DNA of 16,368 bases from Verrucomicrobiota bacterium. GTDB taxonomy: Bacteria; Verrucomicrobiota; Verrucomicrobiae; Limisphaerales; UBA11358. The stretch spans positions 1 through 16,368 of the forward strand of contig JACZKP010000055.1 in the NCBI GenBank assembly GCA_014860005.1, in the 5' to 3' direction. This document shows, piece by piece, positions 1 to 7,448 of this stretch. Position 1 is the stretch's first letter. Each line of letters begins with the position of its first letter. A program made the translations under genes and the position numbers. The notes below the pieces were generated by a model that ran no database searches, had not been told where the DNA came from, and was given only the letters and a program-made list of their open reading frames with translations.

Positions 1-320
1 CCCCAAGTGTCGCCTTGGGGCCACAGCGCCAACGCAGTCAGATAAGGCGGCCGGCTCACCGCCGTAAACGTGTGCTTGTGGCCGCTTTCAGTGTCGACAC
101 GGCCATGTTTCATCGCGAAATAAACAAACAGTGACCCGCTGGGTGAGAGCCCACACCTCTCGGCGTAAATGCGTCCGTGGAACCACTGCCCATGCTCGAA
201 CTGATCTGTGTCCGTTTGCCACTTGACCACCTCGACCATCCTGGACGGCCCGCGCCGCAGGACGACCACTATGGGAGCGTCGCGAGCGAACACCAACGAG
301 AGGCGGCAAGGTGGCGTCAT
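1..320 (-). CDS. Conserved protein of unknown function, 3' end outside the window
   Basis: Reading the minus strand from the ATG at 320-318 gives about 106 codons open to the window edge, starting MTPPCRLSLVFARDAP. Visible landmarks are a charged beta-like stretch (VVKWQTDTDQFEHGQWFHGR), IYAERCGLSPSG, LFVYFAMKHGR, and near the edge SRPPYLTALALWPQGDTWG. I recall similar patterns (GQWF.GRIY, LSP.G, YFA.K, RPPYLTALALWP.GD) in uncharacterised proteins of Verrucomicrobia, Planctomycetes and Myxobacteria, but I know no Pfam name or function. The ATG overlaps the stop of the upstream membrane-protein gene as ATGA (320-317), so translational coupling is likely. There is no signal peptide and no membrane segment in the visible part. 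The product continues beyond base 1, so its full length is unknown. Confidence 0.75.
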   Translation of the reverse strand, partial: MTPPCRLSLVFARDAPIVVVLRRGPSRMVEVVKWQTDTDQFEHGQWFHGRIYAERCGLSPSGSLFVYFAMKHGRVDTESGHKHTFTAVSRPPYLTALALWPQGDTW

Positions 321-847
321 TCTGCGTGCAATCTAACGCAGCGACGGGAGCCAGCCGCCGATGACGCTCGATTTGTCTCTGAGCGAATCGGCTGGCTCCC
401 GTTCGCTGGGCCGTCTGGTTCGGCACTCGATAATCCAGAAAAATATGCCACCACCTTGCGCTTCCGGTTGAAATACCAATATGAGAGGAACACCCAGAAT
501 AGCGATCCAATCCATTGGTAAGGAAACAAAGCATCGGCACGCAAAGCGGCGTAAATGGTCAAGCCGACAAAACCCAGGGGGACGGCGTAGCAAACCCAGC
601 GCTGCGCTCGATAAAACGCGACTGCAAACAGGATCATTGCGAGGCAAGTCGCCGTCACAACAATCCCTCCACCAGACCGCCAGAACTCCTGATATGAAAT
701 AGACCGGCCTTCATAGGTCCAATCGGAGATCGGTAATAAGGCCGCAACAAGGCCGAGCAGACCGAAAAGCATGAACATGCAACTCAATGCTGCCAGTGTC
801 TCTGGCATCTGCCTGATACGGCGAAATGGCTGAGTGATGAAGTTCAT
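317..847 (-). CDS. Small four-helix membrane protein, function unknown
   Basis: I place the start at the ATG at 847-845 (MNFITQPFRRIRQMPETL), giving 176 residues. A longer reading to 988 runs through intergenic repeat-like sequence and has no hydrophobic or family support. Hydrophobic segments lie at about residues 18-40, 60-80, 84-102 and 108-125, and a basic stop-transfer (YFNRKRK) follows the last one. No family is recognised. The final 40 or so residues are hydrophilic, and part of them is encoded by a long inverted repeat at 339-408, so the C-terminal tail may be a late addition. The stop overlaps the start of the next gene by ATGA, which indicates a two-gene unit. No strong Shine-Dalgarno sequence precedes the start. 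Confidence is good that it is a gene and low for any function. Confidence 0.65.
   Translation of the reverse strand: MNFITQPFRRIRQMPETLAALSCMFMLFGLLGLVAALLPISDWTYEGRSISYQEFWRSGGGIVVTATCLAMILFAVAFYRAQRWVCYAVPLGFVGLTIYAALRADALFPYQWIGSLFWVFLSYWYFNRKRKVVAYFSGLSSAEPDGPANGSQPIRSETNRASSAAGSRRCVRLHAE
339..408. repeat. Long inverted repeat (hairpin) inside the 3' end of the membrane-protein gene
   Basis: The left arm 339-357 and right arm 389-408 pair over 19 bases with one bulged base. The uninterrupted core is CGGGAGCCAGCCG (345-357) against CGGCTGGCTCCCG (389-401). Inside the loop, GCTC (366-369) and GAGC (381-384) allow a further short stem. There is no T-tract, so it does not look like an ordinary terminator. 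It lies just upstream, in the direction of transcription, of the ATGA junction with the next gene. Confidence 0.8.
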
Positions 848-952
848 GCCGAACAGTAGTGATTGGCCGGGACCCACAGCCCATTGGTGAACTAAGAGGC
901 TCGGCTCATGTCGCTCTTTTACGCCTGCCCCGAGTTGCTGGCAAGCCTTGTT

Positions 953-994
953 TTGAGCGACTCCCGTTCCGCTCAAAGCCGGCTGCAAACCGGC
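953..994. repeat. Two adjacent hairpins, probable intergenic repeat remnant
   Basis: The first hairpin has arms TTGAGCG (953-959) and CGCTCAA (970-976) with a 10-base loop. The second, one base later, has arms GCCGG (978-982) and CCGGC (990-994) with loop CTGCAAA. The text resembles intergenic palindromes that I associate with Verrucomicrobia, but no second copy is present in this window. Confidence 0.45.
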
Positions 995-1199
995 GCTCCC
1001 CCAGTGCCGCGTCTCATCTGCTATTGATCACACCTTGCCAAAGTCGTTCACGGAAATCTGGAGGCTTTGAAGGAAAGTCTCGGCTTGCCCTGCGAACGGA
1101 CAGAAACAAACTGGGGTTGTCGTTACCCTTCATGCCTGCCAGTCCTCCAAATCCCACCACGCCGGAGCGCCACCAATTCCGTCTCCATGCACCTGCCCG

Positions 1200-1268
1200 C
1201 GGAGCGCGGACCGCTGAGTCCGCGCGAACCCGGATTTGAAACTCGCGGACAAAGCTGTCCGCGCTCCG
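1200..1268. repeat. Nested palindromic repeat (two hairpins within outer arms)
   Basis: The outer arms CGGAGCGCGGAC (1200-1211) and GTCCGCGCTCCG (1257-1268) are perfectly complementary. Each half also folds alone: CGCGGAC/GTCCGCG at 1205-1211 with 1218-1224, and at 1244-1250 with 1257-1263, each with a 6-base loop. The outer stem and the inner hairpins use some of the same bases, so they are alternative structures. This is a single copy here, in non-coding DNA downstream of the symporter gene. Confidence 0.75.
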
Positions 1269-1330
1269 ATGCCGCACTGCATGGCCCCAATGCGCGTCCA
1301 AATCTGGAGGTCGAGCTTTCCATGAGCTTC

Positions 1331-1401
1331 GTAGCAGCGGATGTGAGTCCGCTCCAATTGATTTCGGGGAGATGTCAGAGCCGACTCACGTCGGCTGCTA
1401 C
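1331..1401. repeat. Nested palindromic repeat with compensatory differences between halves
   Basis: The outer arms are GTAGCAGC (1331-1338) and GCTGCTAC (1394-1401). The inner left hairpin is 1337-1352 (GCGGA...TCCGC). The inner right hairpin is 1380-1395 (GCCGAC TCAC GTCGGC). If the right half is read in reverse complement, the two halves differ by a G-to-C change in one arm matched by a C-to-G change in the other. Each local hairpin is therefore preserved at the cost of the long-range pairing. Confidence 0.75.
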
Positions 1402-1539
1402 CATTCAGGGGTTCAACGCGCGAAGTGTCGTTTCGGAGAAATCTCTCCCCGGGCATGTGCGTGACCTACCTGCAGGAGTTGGCGCGGTTGCTGTCGTTTT
1501 GTGACGTGGGCCAGCGCGAGCCGTGTGGTACGGAGTCGT

Positions 1540-3108
1540 TCAGAAAACCCGCGGCGCGAGCCAGTTGGTCAGCACCACGATGAGCGCGATGCCCACCACA
1601 TTCAGCGCCAAGCCGTGCCGGACCATTTTCATCAATGGGATGCAGCCCGAGCCATAAACGATTGCATTGGGCGGGGTGGACACCGGCAGGAGGCAACCCA
1701 TACCCGCGCCCAGACAGGCCGCCAGTGCGGGTTCGAGCGCGCTTACCCCGGCGGCCTCTGCCACGGCAATCGCCACCGGCACGGACATCGTCGCCGAAGC
1801 GGTGTTGCTCGTGACTTGGGAAACCAGACTGCCCAGCACGGCGAACAACACGGTCAGCCCCAGGGTGCTGCTGGCCTTGGTTGCATGAACCAATCCCTCC
1901 CCCAACCACGTGGCCAATCCGGTGGTGAACATCAGATCACCCATCGCCAGACCGCCGCCGAACAACAGGATCGTGCCCCAATCAATCCGCTTCGCTTCCG
2001 CCCAACTCAAAGTGAACTGACGCCGCTGGAAATTGACCGGCAACACGAAGAGCAACACCGCGCCCAATAGTGCCACCATGGGTTCCGGCAGGCGGGCGCT
2101 GACCCAACGCGACACGGACGCCTCCGGCCCGAGGGTCAGCGCGAGCACCCCCGGCAGCAACCACAGCGTCACCGTCAAGCCGAACACGGCGATGACATTC
2201 TTCTCGCCGCGCGACAGCGGACCCAAGCGCGCTTTCTCCGCGGCAATCCAGGTCGCGTTGCCGCCGAGGAGATCGGCTTCCACCGGCGAAACGCGGTTGA
2301 GATACCACACCAGAAAGACCAACAGCAGGATGGCCAGAGGCAAGCCCAACATCATCCATTTGAAGAAGTGCATTTCCACGCCGAGGCTTTTTTGAATCAG
2401 CCCAATGCCGATCAGATTTGGCGGCGTGCCCACCGGAGTAGCAAACCCGCCCACAGTGGCGGCAAAGCCCGTCATCAACATCAACCCGGTGCCGAAGCGC
2501 AGGTCCGTGTATTTCACCTCGCGGCCCGTGCGCAAGGACAGCCGTCTCGCCATCTCGCTCAAGATGGATACGCCCACAGGAAACATCATGGCCGCCGTCG
2601 TCGTGTTGGAAATCCACATTGAGAGCACGCCTGTGATGCCGCCGAATGCCAGCAGGAGTCGCGTGGGATTCTCGCCCACTGATTTCAGGCCGAGAATCTG
2701 AAAGGCAATGCGCCGGTTCAATCCGTGATGAAAAATGGCCTCCGCCAACAGGAAGCTTCCCAGAAACAGAAAAATAATCGGGTCGGCAAAATTCCGGAAG
2801 ATGTCCCTGACCGGCGCCACGCCCGCCACCACGCAAACCGCCGGGCCGAGCAACGCCGTGACCGGCAGTGGAATCGCCTCCGTGACCCACAATACCATCA
2901 CCGCGCTGATCACGGCGGCCAGCCGGTGCGCAGATTCGTCGAGGCCGTTGAGCGGCAAAAACCAGACCACGAGAAACACCGCCGGGGCGACAAACAAACC
3001 CGCCTGCTGCCGCAAATACTCGAAGCGTTGTTCCGCCGCCGAAAGCAGGCCCTGAGGCTCCCGTTTGCGGGCGGGGCGCGGTGGTTCTTGCGTGGATTTG
3101 TGGTGCAT
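1540..3108 (-). CDS. SLC13/DASS-family sodium-coupled anion (dicarboxylate-type) symporter
   Basis: This inner-membrane transporter of 522 residues belongs to the divalent-anion:sodium symporter family (CitT/INDY-like, SLC13), which imports dicarboxylates, citrate or sulfate with Na+. Both inverted-repeat signatures are visible. SNT motifs are at about 167-169 (WISNTTT) and 434-436 (VTSNTAS). Each is followed by a proline-rich loop, PVGTPPN near 225-231 and PVSTPPN near 475-481, which belong to the Na+/substrate sites in this family. The membrane-entering hairpin ADPIIFLFLGSF is near 108-119. A hydrophilic N-terminus of about 35 residues precedes the first helix. The ATG at 3108 is preferred over an upstream TTG at 3159 that adds unconvincing Arg/Asp-rich residues. 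It is divergent from the ceramidase-like gene across 143 bases. The substrate cannot be read from the sequence. Confidence 0.93.
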   Translation of the reverse strand: MHHKSTQEPPRPARKREPQGLLSAAEQRFEYLRQQAGLFVAPAVFLVVWFLPLNGLDESAHRLAAVISAVMVLWVTEAIPLPVTALLGPAVCVVAGVAPVRDIFRNFADPIIFLFLGSFLLAEAIFHHGLNRRIAFQILGLKSVGENPTRLLLAFGGITGVLSMWISNTTTAAMMFPVGVSILSEMARRLSLRTGREVKYTDLRFGTGLMLMTGFAATVGGFATPVGTPPNLIGIGLIQKSLGVEMHFFKWMMLGLPLAILLLVFLVWYLNRVSPVEADLLGGNATWIAAEKARLGPLSRGEKNVIAVFGLTVTLWLLPGVLALTLGPEASVSRWVSARLPEPMVALLGAVLLFVLPVNFQRRQFTLSWAEAKRIDWGTILLFGGGLAMGDLMFTTGLATWLGEGLVHATKASSTLGLTVLFAVLGSLVSQVTSNTASATMSVPVAIAVAEAAGVSALEPALAACLGAGMGCLLPVSTPPNAIVYGSGCIPLMKMVRHGLALNVVGIALIVVLTNWLAPRVF

Positions 3109-3251
3109 GAGTTTCGCTGTGCGCGCATCGTCACGCGGGCAGCGCCGGTGAACAATCAAATTTTTCTGCTGGCCCGTTCGTCGGCCGGTTCTCCAAACAC
3201 CGAATCGAAGTTGTGGACGCCAACGGCAGAATTGGCAAAGTTACCTCCGCA

Positions 3252-4661
3252 ATGAACATCTCCCTGCTTCGAACCGCCCTGCTTGGGTTGAGCCTGTTAC
3301 TCGCCGCTGTGCGACTGAACGCCGCGGAGGCCACGTGGAAAGCCGGTACGGCCAGAACCAATATCACACCCACCGAAAGACTGTGGCTCGCCGGCTATGG
3401 CTTGCGCGATAAACCGGCGGACGGCAAGGTCACGGAGCTTTGGATCAAAGTGCTCGCGCTCGAAGACGCACGCGGCCATCGGGCCGTCATCCTCACCAGT
3501 GATCTCCTCGGCATTCCGCAGTCCATTTATCAGCGAACCTGCGCGGCACTGAAGGAGCAGTTCGGCCTGGCGCCGGAGCAGATCGTTCTCAGCGCCTCGC
3601 ACACGCATTGCGGTCCGGTCCTGCGCGGCGCGTTGTACGACATTTATCCGCTGGACGACACGCAACGAACGCTCATCGAGCAATACTCGGCAGCGTTGGA
3701 GTCGAAGATGGTGGAGACAACGGGCAAAGCACTGGCTGACCTGGCGCCCGCGCGGCTGGCTTCAGGGCAGGGCGAAACCCGGTTTGCGGTCAACCGTCGG
3801 CACAACCTGGAAGGCAGCGTGCCCAAGTTGATCGAGCAGGGCGCGTTGAAAGGTCCGGTGGATCACGCCGTGCCCGTGCTCGCCGTTTACCTGCCTGACG
3901 GAGCACTCAAATCAGTTTTGTTCGGATACGCCTGTCATAACACCACCCTGGCTTTCGACCAGTGGTGCGGCGATTACGCCGGATTCGCGCAGACCGCTTT
4001 GGAGCAAAGCCACCCCAATGCGACGGCAATGTTTTTCATGGGCTGCGGCGGCGATCAGAATCCGCTTCCGCGCCGCCAACTCGCGCTCGCCGAGCGTTAC
4101 GGCAATATGCTCGCCGCCGCCGTCGAGGACGTGCTACTGGCTCCGCCGCTCACCCTCTCGCCCAAACTGGAAACGACGATGGCCATGGTGCCGTTGAAAC
4201 TCGGCGCGTCGCCGACGGAGACAGAATTGGAGAAACTTAAAATTGATTCAACCGTTTGGACTCGCCGATGGGCGGCACGACTGCTGGGTGAATTGAAAGC
4301 AGGCCAGCCGTTCATCCGCGAGTATCCGTTTCCGCTCCAGGTCTGGCGCTTCGGCGGGCGGCAATGGTTCATCACCCTCGGCGGCGAGCCGGTGGTGGAT
4401 TACGCGCTCAAGTTCAAACAGGAGTATGGCGCGGAGACATGGGTGGCTGGCTATTGCAACGACGTGATGGGTTACATTCCGTCATTGCGCGTGCTCCGCG
4501 AGGATCTTCCGCCGCTCTCCAATCCGCGCTGGGGTTACGAAGGCAACACCTCAATGATCGTCTATGGCCTGCCCGCGCAACGCTGGGCGGAGGACGTGGA
4601 GGATTTAATCACGGCCGCGGCGCGGCGGTTGGTGAACCAGATTGAGGCAGCAGAGCGATGA
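3252..4661 (+). CDS. Secreted neutral/alkaline ceramidase-like hydrolase, probably not a true ceramidase
   Basis: The product has 469 residues, with a signal peptide at about 1-25 (MNISLLRTALLGLSLLLAAV...NAAEA) followed by the N-terminal fold of neutral/alkaline ceramidases. Putative zinc ligands occur in the expected order: His117/His119 in SASHTHCGP, His229 in GYACHNTT, Glu379 in GGEP and Tyr408 in MGYIP. In characterised ceramidases a serine nucleophile sits in a GD-x-S-P motif. Here the matching motif is CGGDQNP (about 265-271), with Asn where Ser is expected, and the protein is shorter (no C-terminal Ig-like domain). A metal-dependent hydrolase acting outside the cytoplasm is likely, but ceramide is doubtful as substrate. 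The ATG at 3252 opens the signal peptide; a GTG at 3213 would put a polar extension in front of it. It is convergent with the beta-helix gene, 84 bases downstream. Confidence 0.85.
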   Translation: MNISLLRTALLGLSLLLAAVRLNAAEATWKAGTARTNITPTERLWLAGYGLRDKPADGKVTELWIKVLALEDARGHRAVILTSDLLGIPQSIYQRTCAALKEQFGLAPEQIVLSASHTHCGPVLRGALYDIYPLDDTQRTLIEQYSAALESKMVETTGKALADLAPARLASGQGETRFAVNRRHNLEGSVPKLIEQGALKGPVDHAVPVLAVYLPDGALKSVLFGYACHNTTLAFDQWCGDYAGFAQTALEQSHPNATAMFFMGCGGDQNPLPRRQLALAERYGNMLAAAVEDVLLAPPLTLSPKLETTMAMVPLKLGASPTETELEKLKIDSTVWTRRWAARLLGELKAGQPFIREYPFPLQVWRFGGRQWFITLGGEPVVDYALKFKQEYGAETWVAGYCNDVMGYIPSLRVLREDLPPLSNPRWGYEGNTSMIVYGLPAQRWAEDVEDLITAAARRLVNQIEAAER

Positions 4662-4745
4662 ACGAGGTTCGTGGAGGGTTTCCAGGGAGGCGCGCACGGC
4701 TGCACCCTGATGGCTGGCTTTCTCCCGCTTGAAGACTTTGCGCAG

Positions 4746-7019
4746 TCACCACACAACCTGTTCGAGGCTGCCGTGGCGGGTCGTTTCAAATGGACCGGCA
4801 ACCGGTCGCGAAGCACTTCGTCTCTTGCCGAAATAGTCGGTATTAATCTTCAGTTCCGAACCGTCGGGATTCACGTAAGGCAGTCCTGGAATTTTCGCCT
4901 CGCCCAATTGCTTTGTTGTTACCTGTGTCGTCTCGGGCGGCTGTGGCGGTTTGACCGAGGTGAATCGGAGATGCATGCGTCCACCTTCATGAATCAGCCG
5001 GAGCGCAGGATTGTGATCCGTCCTGCTGAGTGGATTCGCCTCCTGCGCGTAAGGCCGTGCGCCTTGGTAATACACATTGCCTCCGGTGTGCAGCGGAAAA
5101 GGAGCCGCGTCATACGTGGCCAACCCGGAACCAACGAACAGGTTGTTGTGAAAACGATTGTCGCCACCCTTGAGGTTGGCCAGCCCGGCGACCGTGGTGG
5201 AGTGCGCCGGATGCCAGGGCGTTTCGCGGCTTAACTCGGGCCGCCAGATGATTCTTCCGCCAAACAAATTGTGGGCGTAAGCACCGCCCTGCGACATGTC
5301 GAACAAACTGATCGGCGAGAGAAACAGGTTGTTGTCCACCATGAAAGGGCCGTGATTCACCTCCATGAACAAGTCCTCCGACGGGCCGTTATCGTGAAAC
5401 AGATTACGCGTCACGCGCGTGCCCTGCGACATCCAGTCCAGCCAGAGTCCCCGGCAGGTGCGGTGGATGTGATTCCCGCGAATCGTCGTGTCAATGGCGG
5501 CGTGAAACTTGATGCCCGCCATTTCCGCGCCCGTGAACAGCCGGCGCACATGGATGTCGTGAATCACGTTGCCTTCGACCGTGCTGAACGCCGCCCCGAG
5601 GCTGCCGACGATGCCCGCCTGTTCGCAATGCGAGATCGTGTTGTGGCGAATGATGTGGTGTCCGATGTTTTCCTTGCGCCAGGGAATGGCAAAGGCGTGG
5701 GCGCGTTCGATGGTTTTCACGTAGCCCTCGGCGGTGTCCGCGGAAGTATTGTCATGCTCATCGCCGTGTTTTCCCAGCGCGATGCCCGAGCAAACCGAGT
5801 GACTCACGACGTTGCGCTCGATGATCCAACCCTTGCTCCAATGCGTGCCGATCAGGCCAATCTGCTCGGCGGTCGGCGGTGCCCACGGCGTGGCCGCGTG
5901 CTGCATCACAAAACCGCGCACGGTGATGAAATTGCGCCCCGGTTGATCGGGATAAAATACTGTCTGGCGCACGTTGATTTCCACCAGTTGCTCGTTCGGG
6001 TTAACGCCTTTGAACTGCGCCCAAATGGTCGTGTTCGCGTCGTTCGCCTGCGCAAACCACAACTGCGGATTCAAAGCCGGAGACTTCGGCGACTCCACTC
6101 TTCGACTCTTGAACACCAGACACAGTGTCTTGATTCCGCTGATGGGTTTGATCCGGATGTTGAAGGAGGACCACGATTGCCAGTCACCGGTGTTACCGAC
6201 GGCACACGTGCCGAGCAGTTCGCCGTCCGGCGTGTCCGAGCGGAGTTCAATGACGCCGCCAGCACTGGCGGACGCGGCGCGGATTTCAATCTGCTCCGTG
6301 CCCGTCCCAAAATCCACCCGCTCATAACGAACCCAATCGCCGTGCTCGATCCAGCCGATGCACTCGCCGCCTTCCGAGCAAGCGGCGGTCTGCACGCCCT
6401 GTTGTGCCGCAAAACTGGCTGCCGGAATCCGTGCGGCACTTCCGGCGCCGTGGATTGGACGCAGCCAGGCCACGTTGAGCAAGTATCCCGGCTCCGGCTG
6501 CGTAAGCCAGGCAGGGCTTTTGCCAGCGGGCATCAGGACTTCCTCCAAGTTTGCCGCCTCAGTGAGCCAGTCGCCGTTCAGATACACCGCGCCAGTGTGA
6601 TGCTGGCGGCCCCGTGGATTGAACCAGTCGCCGCGAATCAGGTTGGTGTACGGGTTGAAGCTACCGAAAAACGAATTGGGAAGTGTCACCTTCCAGACAT
6701 CTTCCTGCACCTGAGTCCAACCCTTGATGACCTCCGAGCCTTTGATCTCGACCCGCGCGCCCGGTGCTGCCCGATACACGATGCGCCTCCGGTCGGATGT
6801 GCCGCCGCGCGGTGGATTGATGCGTTCCCGGTAAACTCCCTCATGCACCGTGATGGTATCGCCCGGTTGCGCAAGGTCGGCGGCGTGCTGGATGGTGCGA
6901 AGCGGCGCCGATTTTGTGCCACGATTGGAGTCGTTGCCACTGATGGAAACATGGAACTCGGCGGCGAAAGCGACTTGAGAAATCAAACCCAGTATTACGA
7001 AAAGCCCTAGTGTCTTCAT
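4746..7019 (-). CDS. Secreted right-handed beta-helix protein with inserted CBM6 module
   Basis: The 757-residue product starts MKTLGLFVILGLISQVAFA, a signal peptide of about 20 residues. A DUF1565-type opening follows (FHVSISGNDSNRGT...PLRTIQHA, then PGDTITVHEGVYRE). A carbohydrate-binding module of family 6 occupies about residues 195-310, recognised by CIGWIEHGDWVRYERVDFG and GDWQSW. From about 330 the beta-helix resumes (TTIWAQFKGVNPNEQLVEINVR) and continues as short strand repeats such as ITVRGF, IIERNVV, HIIRHNTI and TTIRGNHIH to about 690. The layout resembles polysaccharide-active beta-helix proteins; GH141 is my best guess but is unproven. Likely role: binding and cleaving plant or algal polysaccharide outside the cytoplasm. 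The ATG at 7019 is preferred over a TTG three codons upstream. Confidence 0.85.
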   Translation of the reverse strand: MKTLGLFVILGLISQVAFAAEFHVSISGNDSNRGTKSAPLRTIQHAADLAQPGDTITVHEGVYRERINPPRGGTSDRRRIVYRAAPGARVEIKGSEVIKGWTQVQEDVWKVTLPNSFFGSFNPYTNLIRGDWFNPRGRQHHTGAVYLNGDWLTEAANLEEVLMPAGKSPAWLTQPEPGYLLNVAWLRPIHGAGSAARIPAASFAAQQGVQTAACSEGGECIGWIEHGDWVRYERVDFGTGTEQIEIRAASASAGGVIELRSDTPDGELLGTCAVGNTGDWQSWSSFNIRIKPISGIKTLCLVFKSRRVESPKSPALNPQLWFAQANDANTTIWAQFKGVNPNEQLVEINVRQTVFYPDQPGRNFITVRGFVMQHAATPWAPPTAEQIGLIGTHWSKGWIIERNVVSHSVCSGIALGKHGDEHDNTSADTAEGYVKTIERAHAFAIPWRKENIGHHIIRHNTISHCEQAGIVGSLGAAFSTVEGNVIHDIHVRRLFTGAEMAGIKFHAAIDTTIRGNHIHRTCRGLWLDWMSQGTRVTRNLFHDNGPSEDLFMEVNHGPFMVDNNLFLSPISLFDMSQGGAYAHNLFGGRIIWRPELSRETPWHPAHSTTVAGLANLKGGDNRFHNNLFVGSGLATYDAAPFPLHTGGNVYYQGARPYAQEANPLSRTDHNPALRLIHEGGRMHLRFTSVKPPQPPETTQVTTKQLGEAKIPGLPYVNPDGSELKINTDYFGKRRSASRPVAGPFETTRHGSLEQVVW

Positions 7020-7152
7020 GGCGCCCAACTCGTTTGCCCGCCCAGTGCGTTGCTGTCAAGCCATGTTCTGCCGAAACCCCGCAAAGCGGTGTGGATTCCG
7101 GCGTGAGAAGATGCGCGGATTGGCATCTGGCGGGCAGATTATGAAAGAACAA

Positions 7153-7343
7153 GTAATGCCTCAATCTGGCGCGGTGAAAACGCTCGTAGCGCAGGTTTCC
7201 AACCTGCCGTATCGCGGATTTTCAATCCGCAGGCCTCGGAGCGCGCTGGCGTTTTCCGAGCGTCATGCCCGTCTGCCGAATGGAATTCGGCGATACAGCA
7301 GATTGGAAATCTGCGCTACAGCCGGGCAAGACGGAGGCATTAC
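7153..7343. repeat. MITE-like palindromic element, family A copy 1 (191 bp)
   Basis: The ends are a perfect 10-base inverted repeat: GTAATGCCTC (7153-7162) and GAGGCATTAC (7334-7343). Inside are outer arms GTAGCGCAG (7186-7194) and CTGCGCTAC (7311-7319). Four hairpins, each with 7-bp arms and a 3-base loop, lie at 7191-7207, 7214-7230, 7275-7291 and 7298-7314. Loops in the left half are TCC and TTC; loops in the right half are both GGA. AAGAAC occurs immediately right of the element (7344-7349) and two bases left of it (7145-7150), a possible target-site duplication. There is no coding capacity. A second, partly degraded copy lies at 15818-15989. Confidence 0.85.
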
Positions 7344-7399
7344 AAGAACGGGCTTTGATCCCAAGTGCGCAAAGCGTTTCTTGGCAGTTGGGAGCAAAC

Positions 7400-7424
7400 A
7401 AAAAGGCCGCCAAGCGGCGGCCTT
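7400..7424 (-). terminator. Intrinsic terminator of the Gfo/Idh/MocA gene
   Basis: On the minus strand, stem GGCCGCC, loop GCTT and stem GGCGGCC (7422 down to 7405) are followed by TTTTTG. It begins about 25 bases after the oxidoreductase stop codon, as expected for a rho-independent terminator. Confidence 0.88.
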
Positions 7425-7448
7425 GCGCAGGAATGCAGTTGGTTGTGT

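Larger units (their letters stand above)
848..1539. other. Gene-free interval between symporter gene and membrane-protein gene
   Basis: This stretch of 692 bases holds no open frame that looks like a protein. Frames through it are rich in Arg, Pro and Ser with no hydrophobic or family pattern. It contains three palindromic repeat blocks (953-994, 1200-1268, 1331-1401). Any promoter for the minus-strand gene starting at 847 should lie here, but I see no convincing -35/-10 pair. No tRNA or other structured RNA was recognised. Confidence 0.6.
7020..7448. other. Gene-free interval with MITE-like element and terminator
   Basis: These 429 bases between two minus-strand genes contain the palindromic element at 7153-7343 and the terminator of the oxidoreductase gene at 7400-7424. 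The rest (7020-7152) should carry the promoter of the beta-helix gene. I see only a weak candidate there and do not call it. Frames crossing the element give peptides such as SAVSPNSIRQTG that come from the repeat and not from a gene. Confidence 0.6.

Noticed and set aside
88..540. 150-codon minus-strand frame crossing the two left-edge genes
   Set aside because: It overlaps both better-supported frames and lacks coherent segments. The edge-running frame and the membrane protein joined by ATGA explain the region better.
4671..5234. 187-codon plus-strand open frame opposite the end of the beta-helix gene
   Set aside because: It lies antisense to a clearly coding region with signal peptide, CBM6 and beta-helix repeats, and its translation has no recognisable pattern.
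5271..7010. 579-codon plus-strand frame antisense to the beta-helix gene
   Set aside because: Its Arg/His/Val-rich translation is typical of the shadow frame of a GC-rich gene. The minus-strand reading has a signal peptide and domains.
7138..7164. Possible minus-strand promoter TTGAGG / CATAAT upstream of the beta-helix gene
   Set aside because: The spacing is only 15 bases, the -35 box is weak and one box overlaps the end of the MITE-like element.
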